From contig CM059573.1 of assembly GCA_030386875.1 (NCBI GenBank), positions 29,429,891 through 29,493,890 of the forward strand: 64,000 nucleotides of DNA, in the 5' to 3' direction. Position numbers and translations under genes: made by a program. This stretch comes from Morinoia aosen. Its lineage: Eukaryota; Arthropoda; Malacostraca; Amphipoda; Talitridae. The notes under the pieces were generated by a model. That model did not search any database, was not told where the DNA came from, and saw nothing but the letters and a program-made list of their open reading frames with translations. Positions 1 through 11,424 of this stretch are shown in pieces. The number at the start of each line of letters is the position of its first letter. Position 1 is the stretch's first letter.

Positions 1-1850
1 CCGTAAACCAACCAAGGTCGCAACGTGACTTTGTTTTGTTTGGCATAACCCCTCACCTGAACTTGATAAACTTTCATCTGCTGTAAAAGTCTTAAAAATC
101 GCTGACCATGCAGAAAATTTTATCACGGCTGCAGAATGCGTAAAATTTAAAATTTCGATACGAGGACTCGAAGCCTTGAGCAGCTTGGGGTGTGATTTAT
201 ACAGTAAGCTCTACGTCAAGGATTTCGAACCGGGTGCTCTTTATTGCCTTCCAGAAATCCGTGGGGTAACTTTGACTGCTGATTCCGCCCAACTTTTGCA
301 TGCTAACAACGCTCCCTGTATATGTTCAGCTTAGTTTTTCATACCAGTTTCATTGCTAGGTCGTATAAGAAATTTTACTACTGCCAATTTTCATTTTTCC
401 GTCTTTGATCTGAAAAAGTTCGATACAGGGCAAAATTACATAGCTTTCTAAGACGCTGAGTATATTAACACGTCTCTATACGCTTTACTGTTGCAATCAT
501 CTTGGATTTTTTTTACCAAATTCTACGACTAAGGTCGTAAGCCTTTCTCTTAAACATTTCAATCAATTCTTTAGCAAGATCAGCGCTTAATTTCATGTGC
601 GTTTAATTTAACGTCACAGAAAGACTGGAGGCATCTGTAAGCTCGTCTTTTAAAGCGTGAAAATAAACGAAAATAGCTGTTGCCTTGCCTTGAGGTTTTT
701 TTTTTGTTACATGCACTGACGGCACATTGCTGTTCTACATCGTGACGACCCATATCATGCTCTCTTAATTCTTGATTATTTAAATAAAAATATTTTAGGG
801 TAAAATTTATGCGACAAATTGAAACAGATCGAATATTTGTAATATTAGGCTGGTTAAATCCCTCACAAGTTTGAGAGCTTGGGTCTAAGAAAGAGTTTCT
901 TCAGGGCAAGGCTTCAGTTTTTTCAGCTCTTGTTCACGATCTTTTAAAGTAACGGTGAGATAATATTAAAACTTTTGCTAAAGGGGGAAAATTTTTTGCA
1001 TGAAGGGATTCACCTTCTTTTTGTTCTTTTTCAAGGGACTATGAATTTTTACAAGGAGCAAGAATTTTCTGGGAATACGTTCATGCAAAATACGTTCTTT
1101 CTTTGATTAATTTTATGGTAAAAATTCATTTGCTTACACCCCTGACGCCGGCGTAGCGCAGCGTGCAAATCTCTCCCTTAGGTTCAAAGTCTGAATGGTG
1201 AAAGAAAAACTGCCATATAATAATAATAAGTACTTTGTGGGTGTTTCAGTGAAAAATTCAGATTTGACTCGTTCTTAAAAACAAAAATAAGCTTACCAGA
1301 GGTAAAGCTGCTCTTTAATTTGAGTTAAGTTGAGCATCATAGTTCATTGCACGTACATCTAGTACTTTTGGCACTAGTCTACAAATATTGTGAATCAGTT
1401 TTATAGGCTTATTTTTGACAGGATTTTTATTTTCAATCGCACGAGAAAATTATGATCAACGCCATAATCTAGTTTCAATTAATTTTTTCTCATAGCAGAA
1501 GCGCAGTTTTATATCCCCTTAAGTATTTGAACATGTTAAACTCGAGACCGCTTTACACAACAATTCAATTCAATCACTGTTACACTATTTAAAATATGAC
1601 CGCATTCCCCTTCATATTAGATTGAGTTTTAGATTATACGTGAGTTAATAGTTAACCTTCGTTTCTATGCATATAATAAATATTATTTACTTTTATGACA
1701 GATCTTACTGATCACCTGTAAGGAGAAGCGAAGATTGAATGACAAGGGTAGTTTGATTACGATTTGTAAATAAGTAGAAAAATAGAAGAAATTGCACCAG
1801 AAAAAATTTGCCTACACTAAATTACGAGGGCAAAATGAAGTACGTTACTT
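1..1850. other. AT-rich non-coding stretch, nothing recognised
   Basis: No open frame of note, no transposase or reverse transcriptase motif and no tandem repeat is visible on either strand. A weak tRNA-promoter-like pair near 1153 and 1181 is too closely spaced to accept. Confidence 0.6.
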
Positions 1851-1861
1851 ATATGCTTTGA
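1851..1861 (+). repeat. Left target-site duplication of PLE composite
   Basis: ATATGCTTTGA, identical to 5485-5495 on the right of the composite. About 31 bp separate it from the point where the two PLE arms stop matching. That stretch may be extra 3' element sequence or filler. Confidence 0.55.
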
Positions 1862-1935
1862 CAAATTAAGGCCGGCAATAAAAACCATTCAGTAAGTAAT
1901 ATAATATGTACACAAATGAAAATTAAAAAAGAAAA

Positions 1936-2567
1936 TTACGTAATACCTATTTTCAATGGATAGGAAGACTGCATGTCATTCAGGTTAGGTTTCAATTTGC
2001 TAATAAAGAGGGATTCAAGAATGCGTAAATTAAAACACGAACCTGCAGAACCTAATATTGAAAAATTTTCTAGTGAGAGAGTTGTATTACATTTTTCAGC
2101 ATGGATTCTAATAGCTGAATGGGAAGGCCTACTTAATGGAATACCAGTCCTAAAACTTCTACCACTGTGTTCAAATACCCTCGTAGATAGCAACCGAGAT
2201 GTCGAACCGACATACACAGACCCACACAGTGGGCAGCAGTACTTGTATACAACAGAGGAAAGTATTGAAATGGGTAGGCTATCTTTAAATGAAAAAATGA
2301 ACCAATTTTGAAATTATTAACCAAAATAATTTGAAGGTCAACACAGGGAAAGTATTTCTCAACTAATGAGAGCAATTGTTCTTTCAACCTCTCAGACTGA
2401 ACACCGAAGTAAGGAATGGTGACGAACAACTTCTTATCTACAGTCAACACAGTAGCAATGGTGGAATACTTTTTATTTAAAAGTTGCTTGAGATATTTTT
2501 GAATAAAATACAAAGGATAACCATTTTTTACAAAAAACTGCTCTAAAAATTCAAACTCATTATGCAA
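1936..2567 (-). pseudogene. PLE linker and GIY-YIG endonuclease, copy 1 minus
   Basis: C-terminal part of the PLE. The linker (HNEFEFLEQFF, then IPYFGVQSERLKEQL) leads into a GIY-YIG nuclease that nicks target DNA. The nuclease shows the zinc-knuckle-like CPLCGS, the YVGST motif, an R/E region (TRVFEHSGRS) and the downstream SAIRIHAEKC motif typical of Penelope endonucleases, then ESLFISKLKPNLN. The frame changes at about 2210-2290, between linker and nuclease, so it is broken. The first arm of the motif is VYVGS and not GIY, as in other PLEs. The stop lies at 1936. Confidence 0.85.
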
Positions 2568-2626
2568 TAATGAATAACTTGAGCATATTTCATAAGTCCG
2601 AAAAAAGGGTTTTCATGCTATTGATT

Positions 2627-3600
2627 TTAAATAAAAAAGAAGAATACGAGAAAAAAACTCAAACCCAAACCAGTAAAAGTGCTTTTCCTATAAACAGAGG
2701 TACAAAAAGTGGAACCTGATCGTTGGACAAGATAGTCTAAAAAAGGTAATTTATTGTTTGCTTCAGTCTCCATGGTAAAATTAATATTTCGGTGTTTACT
2801 ATTAATATAATCAAGAAACAAAAGAGAGTGGTTTCTACCTCTGAACAAAACAAAAGTATCATCAACGTATCTGCGGTAAAATATTGGTTCAAAATTATTT
2901 GGACATTCAGACAGCCATATTCGTTCATGATGTGACATAAAAATATTCGCGAAAGTTGGACCCAAAGGCAGCCCCATACCCAATCCCTCTATTTGTTTGT
3001 AGTACTTGCCATTAAAAATGAAGAATGAGAACCTAACTGCAAGATCTAACAGGGTTTTAAATGCTACACGACTAAGGTTACAAACGGTCTGCTCCACTTC
3101 AAATAATTGCTGCAAACAAATATCAATTGTTTCAGTTAACGGAATATTGGTAAACAAATTTTCGACATCAAATGACGTCATGTAAAATTTGTCAGCATCA
3201 GGAATACTAGCGATCTCCTTAGCAAAGGAGGATGAATTAAAAACGCTGTATTCATTGGTAGTTATGGGGTTTAAAATGGGAACTAAAAATTTAGCTAATT
3301 TATAACTCGGAGTGTTGTAGGCTGCAAAAATCGGTCTTAGTTGAAATTTGGATTTAAAATCTGCTTTGTGTACTTTAGGAAGACCATAGAGTATTCCCGG
3401 ACCTGAACCGGAAACATGTAAACTATTATATATAGTTTCAGTAATATCGGAAGATTTACTAAGTTTTCGTAAGAAATTATTAATTTTATCTTCTATACGG
3501 AGTACATATTTATGGATAGGTTCGCATATTTCCGAGAACCTGCTGCTGTCTGAAATAATAGAACCCAAACCTCGCAAATAATTAGACCTGTCAAGTAAAA
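2627..3600 (-). pseudogene. PLE reverse transcriptase domain, copy 1 minus
   Basis: Reverse transcriptase of the Penelope-like family, which copies element RNA at a chromosomal nick. Visible landmarks in order are GILYGLPKVHK (motif shared with telomerase-related RTs), RPI..AYNTPSY, the aspartate motif TSFDVENLFTNIPL, the GLGMGLPLGPTFANIFM block, and the catalytic YVDD at 2858-2869 followed by TFVLF. The next conserved segment, KLPFLD, is also present. The frame runs into a poly-F tail near 2640, where it departs from the linker in the next frame. A frameshift is therefore likely at about 2650. All RT catalytic residues that I can see are intact, but the protein is split at both ends. Confidence 0.85.
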
Positions 3601-4248
3601 CTACATGCGACCTTTGTCCGGTAGGGTCACAACTTTAGTCTCGTTTGCAGCAAGAGACTTGAGAAGAGATATATCAGATTTTGTGAATATAGCAGAAAAT
3701 ATCTTATATGATTTGAAATTATAATAATATTTCATTGACAATGATTTGAGATTGCTAAAGAACTCAGTAAAGTTGATACATGGAAGATCATTCAAAATGG
3801 TGACCAATTTTTCAAATGATAAAAAGTACTTATAAAAATTCAAATTATAAACTGGGAGATAAAAATCAAGACCAAAAGCAAATACAAATTTCAATATAGA
3901 AGATAAACCGAGAGAACTATAATTAAAAATTAAAGAGTCAGGGTCACAAGGCTTAAGTTCATTTTGTACTCCAAGGTCGTTGAGTTTACGAGTATGGACA
4001 GATTTGGTTAAATTGGAGAAATCTCTAAGTACAGAGTTAACATTTCGTTCAATAAGAGCAACTATAATGGGCGTAAAATGCTGCACTAACTGAGCCTTGC
4101 TATTAATCAACTGGGAGGTCAGGTAAGTTATACTTTTCCGCTTGCAGTGGATCTCTTGTACGAGCAGTTTTTCTTGCCACGATCTGTAGAAATGGGTGGT
4201 GTGAAGTGATTTCTTGTACTGCTTGAATCGCAGGAATTTTGGTATCAC
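3601..4248 (-). pseudogene. PLE N-terminal region, copy 1 minus
   Basis: This is the N-terminal part of the PLE polyprotein, about 215 codons upstream of the reverse transcriptase. It is rich in K, L, F and S and has the family's poorly conserved character. It ends in a segment resembling the conserved 'DKG' turn that precedes the RT fingers (LPDKGR), after which the frame stops. The next frame continues the expected sequence (VVLLDRSNYL), so a frameshift lies at about 3595-3605. The upstream end cannot be fixed. Sequence to about 4405 is probably the 5' leader or further N-terminus with stops. It is joined to the RT segment at 2627-3600. Confidence 0.65.
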
Positions 4249-4410
4249 ATTGTAAACTTTGCACTTACAAGAAAATACAAATCCAATTTAGTCTTTTCCA
4301 GTTTCTTGGATGTATTTTCATAATTTCAATAAGACCGGACAGCATCTTCATCGTAGCAATCACGAATTTTCTTAATTAGATTAGGTTGCACCACACGGCA
4401 AAGCTTTAAA

Positions 4411-4748
4411 ATGAAGGTTATAGCGAAGACAATTTTATGCCACATCATGAACGAATATGGCTGTCTGAATGTCCAAATAATTTTAAACCAATCTTTTACC
4501 GCAGATACGTTGATGATACTTTTGTTTTGTTCCGAGATAGAAACCACTCTCTTTTGCTTCTTGATTATATTAATAGTAAACATCGAAATATTAATTTTAC
4601 TATGGAGACTGAAGCAAACAATAAATTACCTTTTTTAGACTGTCTTGTCCAACGATCAGGTTCCACTTTTTGTACCTCTGTTTATAGGAAAAGCCCTTTT
4701 ACTGGTTTGGGTTTGAGTTTTTTTCTCGTATTCTTCTTTTTTATTTAA
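4411..4748 (+). pseudogene. PLE reverse transcriptase C-terminal part, copy 1 plus
   Basis: 5'-truncated inverted copy of the same PLE. It begins just before the HHERIWLSECPNN segment, keeps the catalytic YVDD at about 4506-4517 (followed by TFVLFR) and the KLPFLD block, and stops at the same poly-F point as its minus-strand partner. The part before the start, including the first catalytic aspartate, is absent. Identity to 2627-2950 is very high, so the two copies are young relative to other elements here. Confidence 0.8.
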
Positions 4749-4809
4749 AATCAATAGCATGAAACACCTTTTTTTCGGGCTTATGAAATATGCTCAAGTT
4801 ATTCATTAT

Positions 4810-5439
4810 TGCATAATGAGTTTTAATTTTTAGAGCAGTTTTTTGTAAAAAATGATTATCCTTTATATTTTATTAAAAAATATCTCAAGCAATTTTTAAA
4901 TAAAAAGTATTCCACCATTGCTACTGTGTTGACTGTAGAAGAAGTTGTTCGTCACCATTCCTTACTTCGGTGTTCAGTCTGAGAGGTTGAAAGAACAATT
5001 GCTCTCATTAGTTGAGAAATACTTTCCCTGTGTTGACCTTCAAACTATTTTGGTTAATAATTTCAAAATTGGTTCATTTTTTCATTTTAAAGATAGCCTA
5101 CCCATTTCAATACTTTCCTCTGTTGTATACAAGTACTGTTGCCCACTGTGTGGATCTGTGTATGTCGGTTCGACATCTCGGTTGCTATCTACGAGGGTAT
5201 TTGAACACAGTGGTAGAAGTTTTAGGACTGGTATTCCATTAAGTAGGCCTTCCCATTCAACTATTAGAATCCATGCTGAAAAATGTAATACAACTCTCTC
5301 ACTCGAAAATTTTTCAATATTAGGTTCTGCAGGTTCGTGTTTTAATTCACGCATTCTTGAATCCCTCTTTATTAGCAAATTGAAACCTAACCTTAATGAC
5401 ATGCAGTCTTCCTATCCATTGAAAATAGGTATTACGTAA
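4810..5439 (+). pseudogene. PLE linker and GIY-YIG endonuclease, copy 1 plus
   Basis: Continuation of the plus-strand PLE copy: a linker with a broken early part (about 4810-4940, with a deletion near 4940 compared with its partner), then an open frame from 4945 to the stop at 5439. That frame covers IPYFGVQSERLKEQL, CPLCGSVYVGST, the FEHSGRS region, STIRIHAEKC and the C-terminal SKLKPNLND. The nuclease half is uninterrupted here, unlike the minus copy. The copy as a whole lacks its N-terminus and most of the RT, so it should not be autonomous. Confidence 0.85.
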
Positions 5440-5484
5440 TTTTCTTTTTTAATTTTCATTTGTGTACATATTATATTACTTACT

Positions 5485-5495
5485 ATATGCTTTGA
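5485..5495 (+). repeat. Right target-site duplication of PLE composite
   Basis: ATATGCTTTGA directly abuts the last base shared with the inverted left copy. It matches 1851-1861 exactly. Confidence 0.55.
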
Positions 5496-6059
5496 TTATG
5501 GCTCACGATACTGAACCAATGTTACTTAGCCACTTTCAGAGAACGCACCAGAATGGACAAAATTTAGTTCAATGTAGATTGAAGCCGAAATAGAGTTTTA
5601 CTGAGCTGCTATGAACAACTCCCAGACCTGAGCTAAAGTTCTTTTGAGACACTTTATTCACTCTGATATTTTCTTTTTATATCTGAGTGAGAGTGATGCA
5701 GACACCAACATTAATAAAACATTAAAAACATTATCATTATACAAAATTATTAAAAAACCGCACGATGAAATAACTGAGAAGTGAAACATGAACGTGGAAG
5801 AGAATACGCGTTTAATATGGAATGGCTTTTCTCCGTAACGATGATTTCAACTAATTTATTCCCCACTCATAGCAACAAAATGAAAATTGTATGCACAAAA
5901 ATGGGATGAGGTTATCACAATGATAAGTAGAAGTGCAAACAGAGGCATAGATGTAAAACAATCGAACAGCGCTTGGCTGAGAATGTGATGTGAATTAAGC
6001 GATGATTTGCTTGCTCTCCCTCGAGTGCTGCGCGTTTGCTGTGGTGAGAACCTTATTTA
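5496..6059. other. Non-coding, nothing recognised
   Basis: AT-rich flank between the PLE composite and the 36-bp minisatellite. No motif was recognised on either strand. Confidence 0.5.
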
Positions 6060-6896
6060 GCATGACAGGGCAGACAGCGAGAGCTGCCTGTCCCAGCATG
6101 ATAGGGCAGACAGTGAGAGCTGCCTGTCCCAGCATGATAGGGCAGACAGTGAGAGCTGCCTGTCCCAGCATGATAGGGCAGACAGCGAGAGCTGCCTGTC
6201 CCAGCATGATAGTGCAGACCGTGAGAGCTGCCTGTCCCAGCATGATAAGGCAGACAGTGAGAGCTGCCTGTACCAGCATGATAGTGCAGACCGTGAGAGC
6301 TGCCTGTCCCAGCATGATAGGGCAACAGTGAGAGCTGCCTGTCCCAGCATGATAGGGCAGACAGTGAGAGCTGCCTGTCCCAGCATGACAGAGCAGGCAG
6401 TGAGAGATGCCTGTCCCAGCATGACAGGGCAGGCAGTGAGAGCTGACTGTCCCAGCATGACAGGGCAGACAGTGAGAGATTGCTGTCCCAGCATGACAGG
6501 ACAGGAAGTGAGAGCTGCCTGTCCCAGCATGACAGGGCAGGCAGTGAGAGATGCCTGTTCCAGCATGATAGGGCACACAAGCCAGGGATGCCTGTCCCAG
6601 CATGACAGGGCTCATAAGCCAGGGATGCCTGTCCCAGCATGACAGGACAGACAAGCCAAGGATGCTTGTCCCAGCATGGCAGGGCACACAAGCCAGGGAT
6701 GCCTGTCCCAGCATGACAGGGCAGACAAGCCAGGGATGCCTGTCTCAGCATGACAGGACACACAAGCCAGGGATGCCTGTCCCAGCATGACAGGGCACAC
6801 AAGCCAGGGATGCCTGTCCCAGCATGACAGGACAGACAAGCCAGGGATGCCTGTCCCAGCATGACAGGGCACACAAGCCAGGGATGCCTGTCCCAG
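6060..6896 (+). repeat. 36-bp minisatellite, about 23 copies
   Basis: Tandem array of a 36-bp unit containing CTGCCTGTCCCAGCATGA. There are two subfamilies. The left two thirds carry AGTGAGAGCTGCC in the variable half, and from about 6575 onward units carry AAGCCAGGGATGCC. Because 36 is divisible by 3, long open frames appear in several frames on both strands. All of them are repeat artefacts with no distinct domain. Units can form a small hairpin (CAGGCAG with CTGCCTG). The array is flanked by unique sequence with a sharp right edge near 6896. Confidence 0.9.
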
Positions 6897-7997
6897 CCCC
6901 GGGAAGATATCGGGATGGATCTCAGAGCGCTGCCTCAGGCCGAGGCTCATGGGAGATCAAGTCAGTCGGAGCTCGGCAGCTTAGTGAAAACTCAATCTCA
7001 TCTCCAGCTTTCCTTCCCTCGGTGCGTGAGTGATGCAATAATATATCAAGACTTTCAGTTTTGGAAAAGGTAATGAAACTTTCGGTAGCACATGAAAAAA
7101 ATTCTCTATAATGTAACGTGCTGCTAAAACGGGCTAAGTTCGTGTCAAAACATGAGGTTCAAGCATTGCTTAATTATTCATGGGAAAATGACATCAAGGT
7201 GCATAATTAGAATGGAAAATATTAGGAAACATTGTTTCAGTGAGAACTTATTTTCTTTTACATCGTTTGAAATTAATTAAGTGAAAAGTATTCCACCACT
7301 GCATGTTGAGCGAAAGTTGAAGTTCACTTTGTTACATTCGGTGAAGAAACTAACTCTAAAATAGATCCCTGTGAATGTGATAGTTTTTTTTTTAAATAAC
7401 ATAGATTCTACACTTCGCCTTAAAAATGAGTACAAATTAATATCCGACGATGATGAATGCAAAGATTTAAAATTTGTAATTAAACGAAGAAATAATTTTT
7501 TTTTAGAATCTAGAACTGTTAAACGATTGATTTAGTTCCTTTTTATTTATTTTGCATGTTTCAAATCTCAAAATTGACTATCCTTGTGGGATGAAACATG
7601 TTGCTCGAGATTAATGAAAGCGCCACGATAACCAAAAGAGCTTTTGAAAAGGTCTCTCCCACCGTTGTTGCTAAGAATGAAGCGCCGCGAAAAGGAAAGA
7701 AAGTTCTTAAAAAAAATTCACTCCAGAGTTTTAGGAACTTGAATGTTGTAGGTAAGATATCGATTAATTAATTGAGGAAAAATACTATGGTCGTTAATTT
7801 GATAGAAATACTTTGCACCGCCCTTGAGTTACTTTTGACGTAGCTAGTGATAGTGCAGTTTATCATCAGACATACTGCACTGAATTAAAAAAACTGGGAA
7901 AAGTTGTCAGCCAAAGGCTAAGCTATCAACTTTGTAGCGGATTGAAACAACAAGAATTTTTTCGTTTAGAAAGTACATGAAGGTTGATTTCCCTTAG
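6897..7997. other. Non-coding, nothing recognised
   Basis: No strong coding or repeat signal. A lysine-rich open stretch around 7610-7740 could be the far-decayed N-terminal part of the mariner relic downstream, but no helix-turn-helix is recognisable. Confidence 0.4.
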
Positions 7998-8420
7998 GTG
8001 ATTTTCACGGACGAGTGCAGGAGTTCGTCGTACGGACCAGATGGCTGGTCGGAAGGTTGCATACTTCACGATGAATCGGTTTCAGAGAGGCTCAGGCGGC
8101 TACAGGGAAGGAAGAAGTGTTGCTTCATGGGCTAAGTTGTTGAGAAAAAGCTAGCAGGTCCGTTAAGAAAGAGTAGCTGAGGGAATTGATTGAATTATTC
8201 CCTCTCAATCATACCTCGAATATTTGACAACCAACTCACCCCCATGGTCACATGCAGAGTAGGTCATACAAGTTAAAATATCTTTTACACATGATAAGGC
8301 TCTTGCTCATGCATTACGAGAAAATTTTCAGCCTCGAAAATTTTTGATTGGGATAGTCTTATTTCGTGGCTTCCCTCAATAGAGAAAAATTAGAAAAAAT
8401 AGTGCGCATAAAGAGTCTCT
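7998..8420 (+). pseudogene. mariner/Tc1-superfamily transposase relic
   Basis: Decayed middle and C-terminal part of an IS630/Tc1/mariner transposase, the DDE/D enzyme that cuts and rejoins transposon ends. The readable part begins VIFTDECRSSSYGPDGW, matching the family's first catalytic aspartate block (FSDE..., then GPDGW). After LRRLQGRKKC and a stop it continues with LAGPLRKSS, equivalent to the 'lvGPfrv' strand. Around 8285 it reads HDKALAHALRENF, the usual position of the second catalytic aspartate (QDNAPxH). The last block, SPDLNPIEN, is reduced to a possible LPSIEKN. There are several stops. No terminal inverted repeats were found. Confidence 0.6.
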
Positions 8421-10859
8421 GGAAATCTATGAAGACCAATTGAGACATCTTAGATTTTTCTGTTGCTTGAAAACTCACCCTCTCGAACGTTTCATGAAGT
8501 TAATTGAAAAACAATGCGGTTACATCAACAAATAAATTATACCTGAAAAACCAAATACAAGTACATGCTGTGAATTATGGTAAGGTTTTGTTTTATCACA
8601 ATAATAATCTAATTTGACTTTACTTAGCTTTTCAAAAATAAAAGAACCATGGATACCAAAAAGTAAATTTTGTGTTTTAGATCTCAAATCATAAAGCCTG
8701 AGCTTCTATCGTTATAGACTAATAATTTGTACTGATTTTGATCAATTTTCAATGTATCAGCCAAATGCTATCGTTATTAGGCGCTCAGCATGGTTGCACA
8801 TCTAATAAAAAAATCAGCTAAAGAACACCTGTATAGTTAGCTCTATTTCGTCTTGTTGTAATCTCAATTGTTTTTCAATATATTATCCTAAGACAAGCGT
8901 GAGCGAAGGGCAAACTGAGAGAGTAGCAGAATATCCCGTGTAACTCCTTTTCCCCATCTTTTCCATTTTCTATGAATACCTGGGGAGGGGCTTGCTATGA
9001 ACTGTGCAGTAGCTGTAACTGGAAAAGGTTCAGAATCTTTCTTGCATAAAGTGTGGTGGTCTAAACTCGTGGTATCAAAGCGAAAAATGTCTGTATGTAA
9101 TTGACTTTTTGAGTCGTTTGTTAAATGAATTCACAGGAGAATTTCATCTCTGCTCTTGAGCTTCTGAGATATTTGTTTTTTATTATAGAACACTGGAAGT
9201 TCAAAACCACGACTCGCTACAACCTCCCTCGTGGTTTGACTGCTGTTTGCTGGTGGTCACTTTACGAAGTACGATGAATATAAAATCTTTCAGCCTCAAT
9301 TGCGATCTTCGTTTCTCGAACCACGATGTTTTGATAAGTGGTTCTTCCATACTGATGTTTTTCCTCCATGAATAATATCAGTTTAATCTCTCTAAAGATA
9401 CTGTGTCAGAATTTTTTTCCTCATCATTGTGTTTAGTGTTCTTTGAACTTACTAGCCACGTGCTCAGGTACCTAAAATGAAAAGTTATTGAAAACTCTGC
9501 TTTATTTTGTTGCATCTGTCTACTTTCGTTGTTTTCGTCGTTTATATTTCAATAGAAGTGACTGAGATACGCGACGGACTAATCGATCCAACGTGTTGAC
9601 GTTTATCTGGGCATGTTTTTTTGCTGTTCTTCAAGAACTTTTTCGGCGAACTAAGTGTAAAAAGAATCTATGTACAATGACATTGTTTGATTCAGCCTTT
9701 TAGACTTCTACGCTTATTGTGCTGATAGCCAATTCTGCTCAATTGCAAAGAAGGAAATAATTCTAAAATGACCCACTAATATATAAAAATTGGACTGTAG
9801 CTTTTAATGGAAAACATTGCTGTAACAACACATAATTTCAATTCCAACATTCTAATTGATTTCTAAAATGACATCTTACTTAATAAAATGTCAACGTTTA
9901 ATATCTATTGAACAAATTCTAGGAAAAATTTGGTCCACACACTTTTTCTTATTCTCGTTTTAATCGTTGCTTTTCTTGCTTGTGGCGTGTTGCCAGAGCT
10001 GGGAAGGGGGGTTACTTGGGCACCCGTAGAGTTCTCCCCTCATATTCCGAGGCCCCATCTCTGGTTTATAGCAGTTAATAAAAGCATTTCGAGCGTCATG
10101 TTTGAAATAAATGGTATCCAAAAGCATTCATCTTATTTTTAAGGGAGTCCGCTATGAGAGCATTTGAGTTCTGATAATATTTAATTTTACAATTATTAAC
10201 ATTCATGATTTATTACATTATTAGTTATCACGTTTTCTGTTTGAATAGTATTTAATTACTGAAAGGTTTTTGATGGAGAAAGTATTTTCTTTAACTGGAA
10301 AACAGAAATTTTCACTAATAAATTACGCGTTGCTATATCAGTGGGAAATGTGAGAACACTGTGTTAGCAAATGAGCACAATGAACGGCACGTACTGAAAA
10401 TTATGAAGTATAAACACTGAAGTTCATTATCTTGACAGGCATAAATAGGCAAACAAATTCTAACTTCACAGTACAATAAACAATCAGTGTTAATTTTTGC
10501 CCACCAGTAGTTGGCTTTAAGGATCTGACTTCTGTTGAGCTAAATTCCATTCATGGTGCTGGTTGAAACTCAGCGCCATGACAGCCTCATAAGGCAACAC
10601 ATTACACGCTACTAAAGATGTTTATGCAGCGGAAATTGTGAACAAACTACTTTACCCTATTGACTGAACCCAGGTGAAGGAGAAAATGAGTGAAATGCGT
10701 AATAGCATGAAATTAAAGAGTGAACAATAGAGCGTTCCCTGACGTTACAGTTGCCCAACCAAAGGCAAGAGTAAAGCAGATGATAGCAGGTGTAAAGATA
10801 ACGACAATGTTGAGATTGCCTTGTTATATAAATACATAAGAAGTGATTGAAGAATTCTA
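8421..10859. other. Non-coding, nothing recognised
   Basis: About 2.4 kb of AT-rich sequence with only short random open frames, for example one of 70 codons at 9930-10142. I see no domain, repeat or RNA signature. Confidence 0.5.
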
Positions 10860-11360
10860 AGTTTGGTTATATTACGAACAGATTCTATCATTGAGAAATC
10901 AGAATCGGAATTTCAAACATCAAACTGTTTGTCTTCATGATATCTTATGGCAGAGGGTGGCGGGTGACAAATCCGAGTCCCAGCTCTATCGTAGAACTTA
11001 TTTCGACGCGTTCCACCTGTCTGACGCGTAGTGTACGGATTGTTGAGCCGAGCAACGTTGATGCACATTGTGCACAGCTGTATTTACAAACGAGACGAGA
11101 ACAGAGGCGCGAAGAAATTTTGTCCTTATGCCGGAAAAGTGAACCTATAGTGAATGAGTTGAGCAGCACTACTTGAAAAGACACAAGAGAGAGGAACGAC
11201 GATATCAATGACAACAATTCACGCTTCAAGTGCTCGGAATGCTCACCAAAATACGGAATACGAATGAACATTTGAAGTTTATCAGCTTATAGGGTAGGTA
11301 GAGCGCGATCATATTTCTCGTTCAGAAACTTGTGAATAAATCGGGTAAAGATGTAAGAAA
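10860..11360 (-). pseudogene. PLE linker and GIY-YIG fragment, copy 2 minus
   Basis: Fragment of a second, older PLE family. It reads FLNEKYDRALPTL, a stop, then ADKLQMFIRIPYFGEHSEHL (linker), SFTIGSLFRHKDK, and the nuclease entry CAQCASTLLGST. Further on, near 10900, the SAIRY motif is recognisable. It carries stops and frameshifts. No RT part remains. It is paired head to head with 11425-11997. Confidence 0.75.
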
Positions 11361-11424
11361 TCGAGTAAAAAAAACAAACACTTTTGCTTGGAGTATACAA
11401 CATTTGTTTTTCTTCGAAATCACT

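Larger units (their letters stand above)
1862..5484. mobile_element. Composite Penelope-like element, head-to-head copies
   Basis: A long minus-strand copy (about 1893-4405) and a short plus-strand copy (about 4405-5484) of the same Penelope-like retroelement meet at their 5' sides, giving a large imperfect palindrome. The homologous arms are about 1893-2950 and 4420-5484, over 90% identical by eye. About 1.45 kb, present only in the minus copy, forms the loop. Both arms end at the same internal point, just after the shared sequence TATTACTTACT, which should be the true 3' end of the family. The 11-mer ATATGCTTTGA occurs immediately after the right arm (5485-5495) and at 1851-1861 on the left, with about 31 bp of extra sequence before the left arm. 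This suggests that the whole composite entered as one insertion. Inverted and partial tandem organisation is known for PLEs in general. Confidence 0.8.

Noticed and set aside
1150-1195. tRNA-promoter-like A box (TAGCGCAGCGTG) and B box (GGTTCAAAGTC), possible SINE head
   Set aside because: The spacing is about 16 bp, half that expected for a tRNA-derived promoter, and no tail or second copy was found.
6053-6874. Open frame of 273 codons on the minus strand across the minisatellite
   Set aside because: 36 bp is a multiple of three and three other frames are also open here. The peptide is only the translated repeat.
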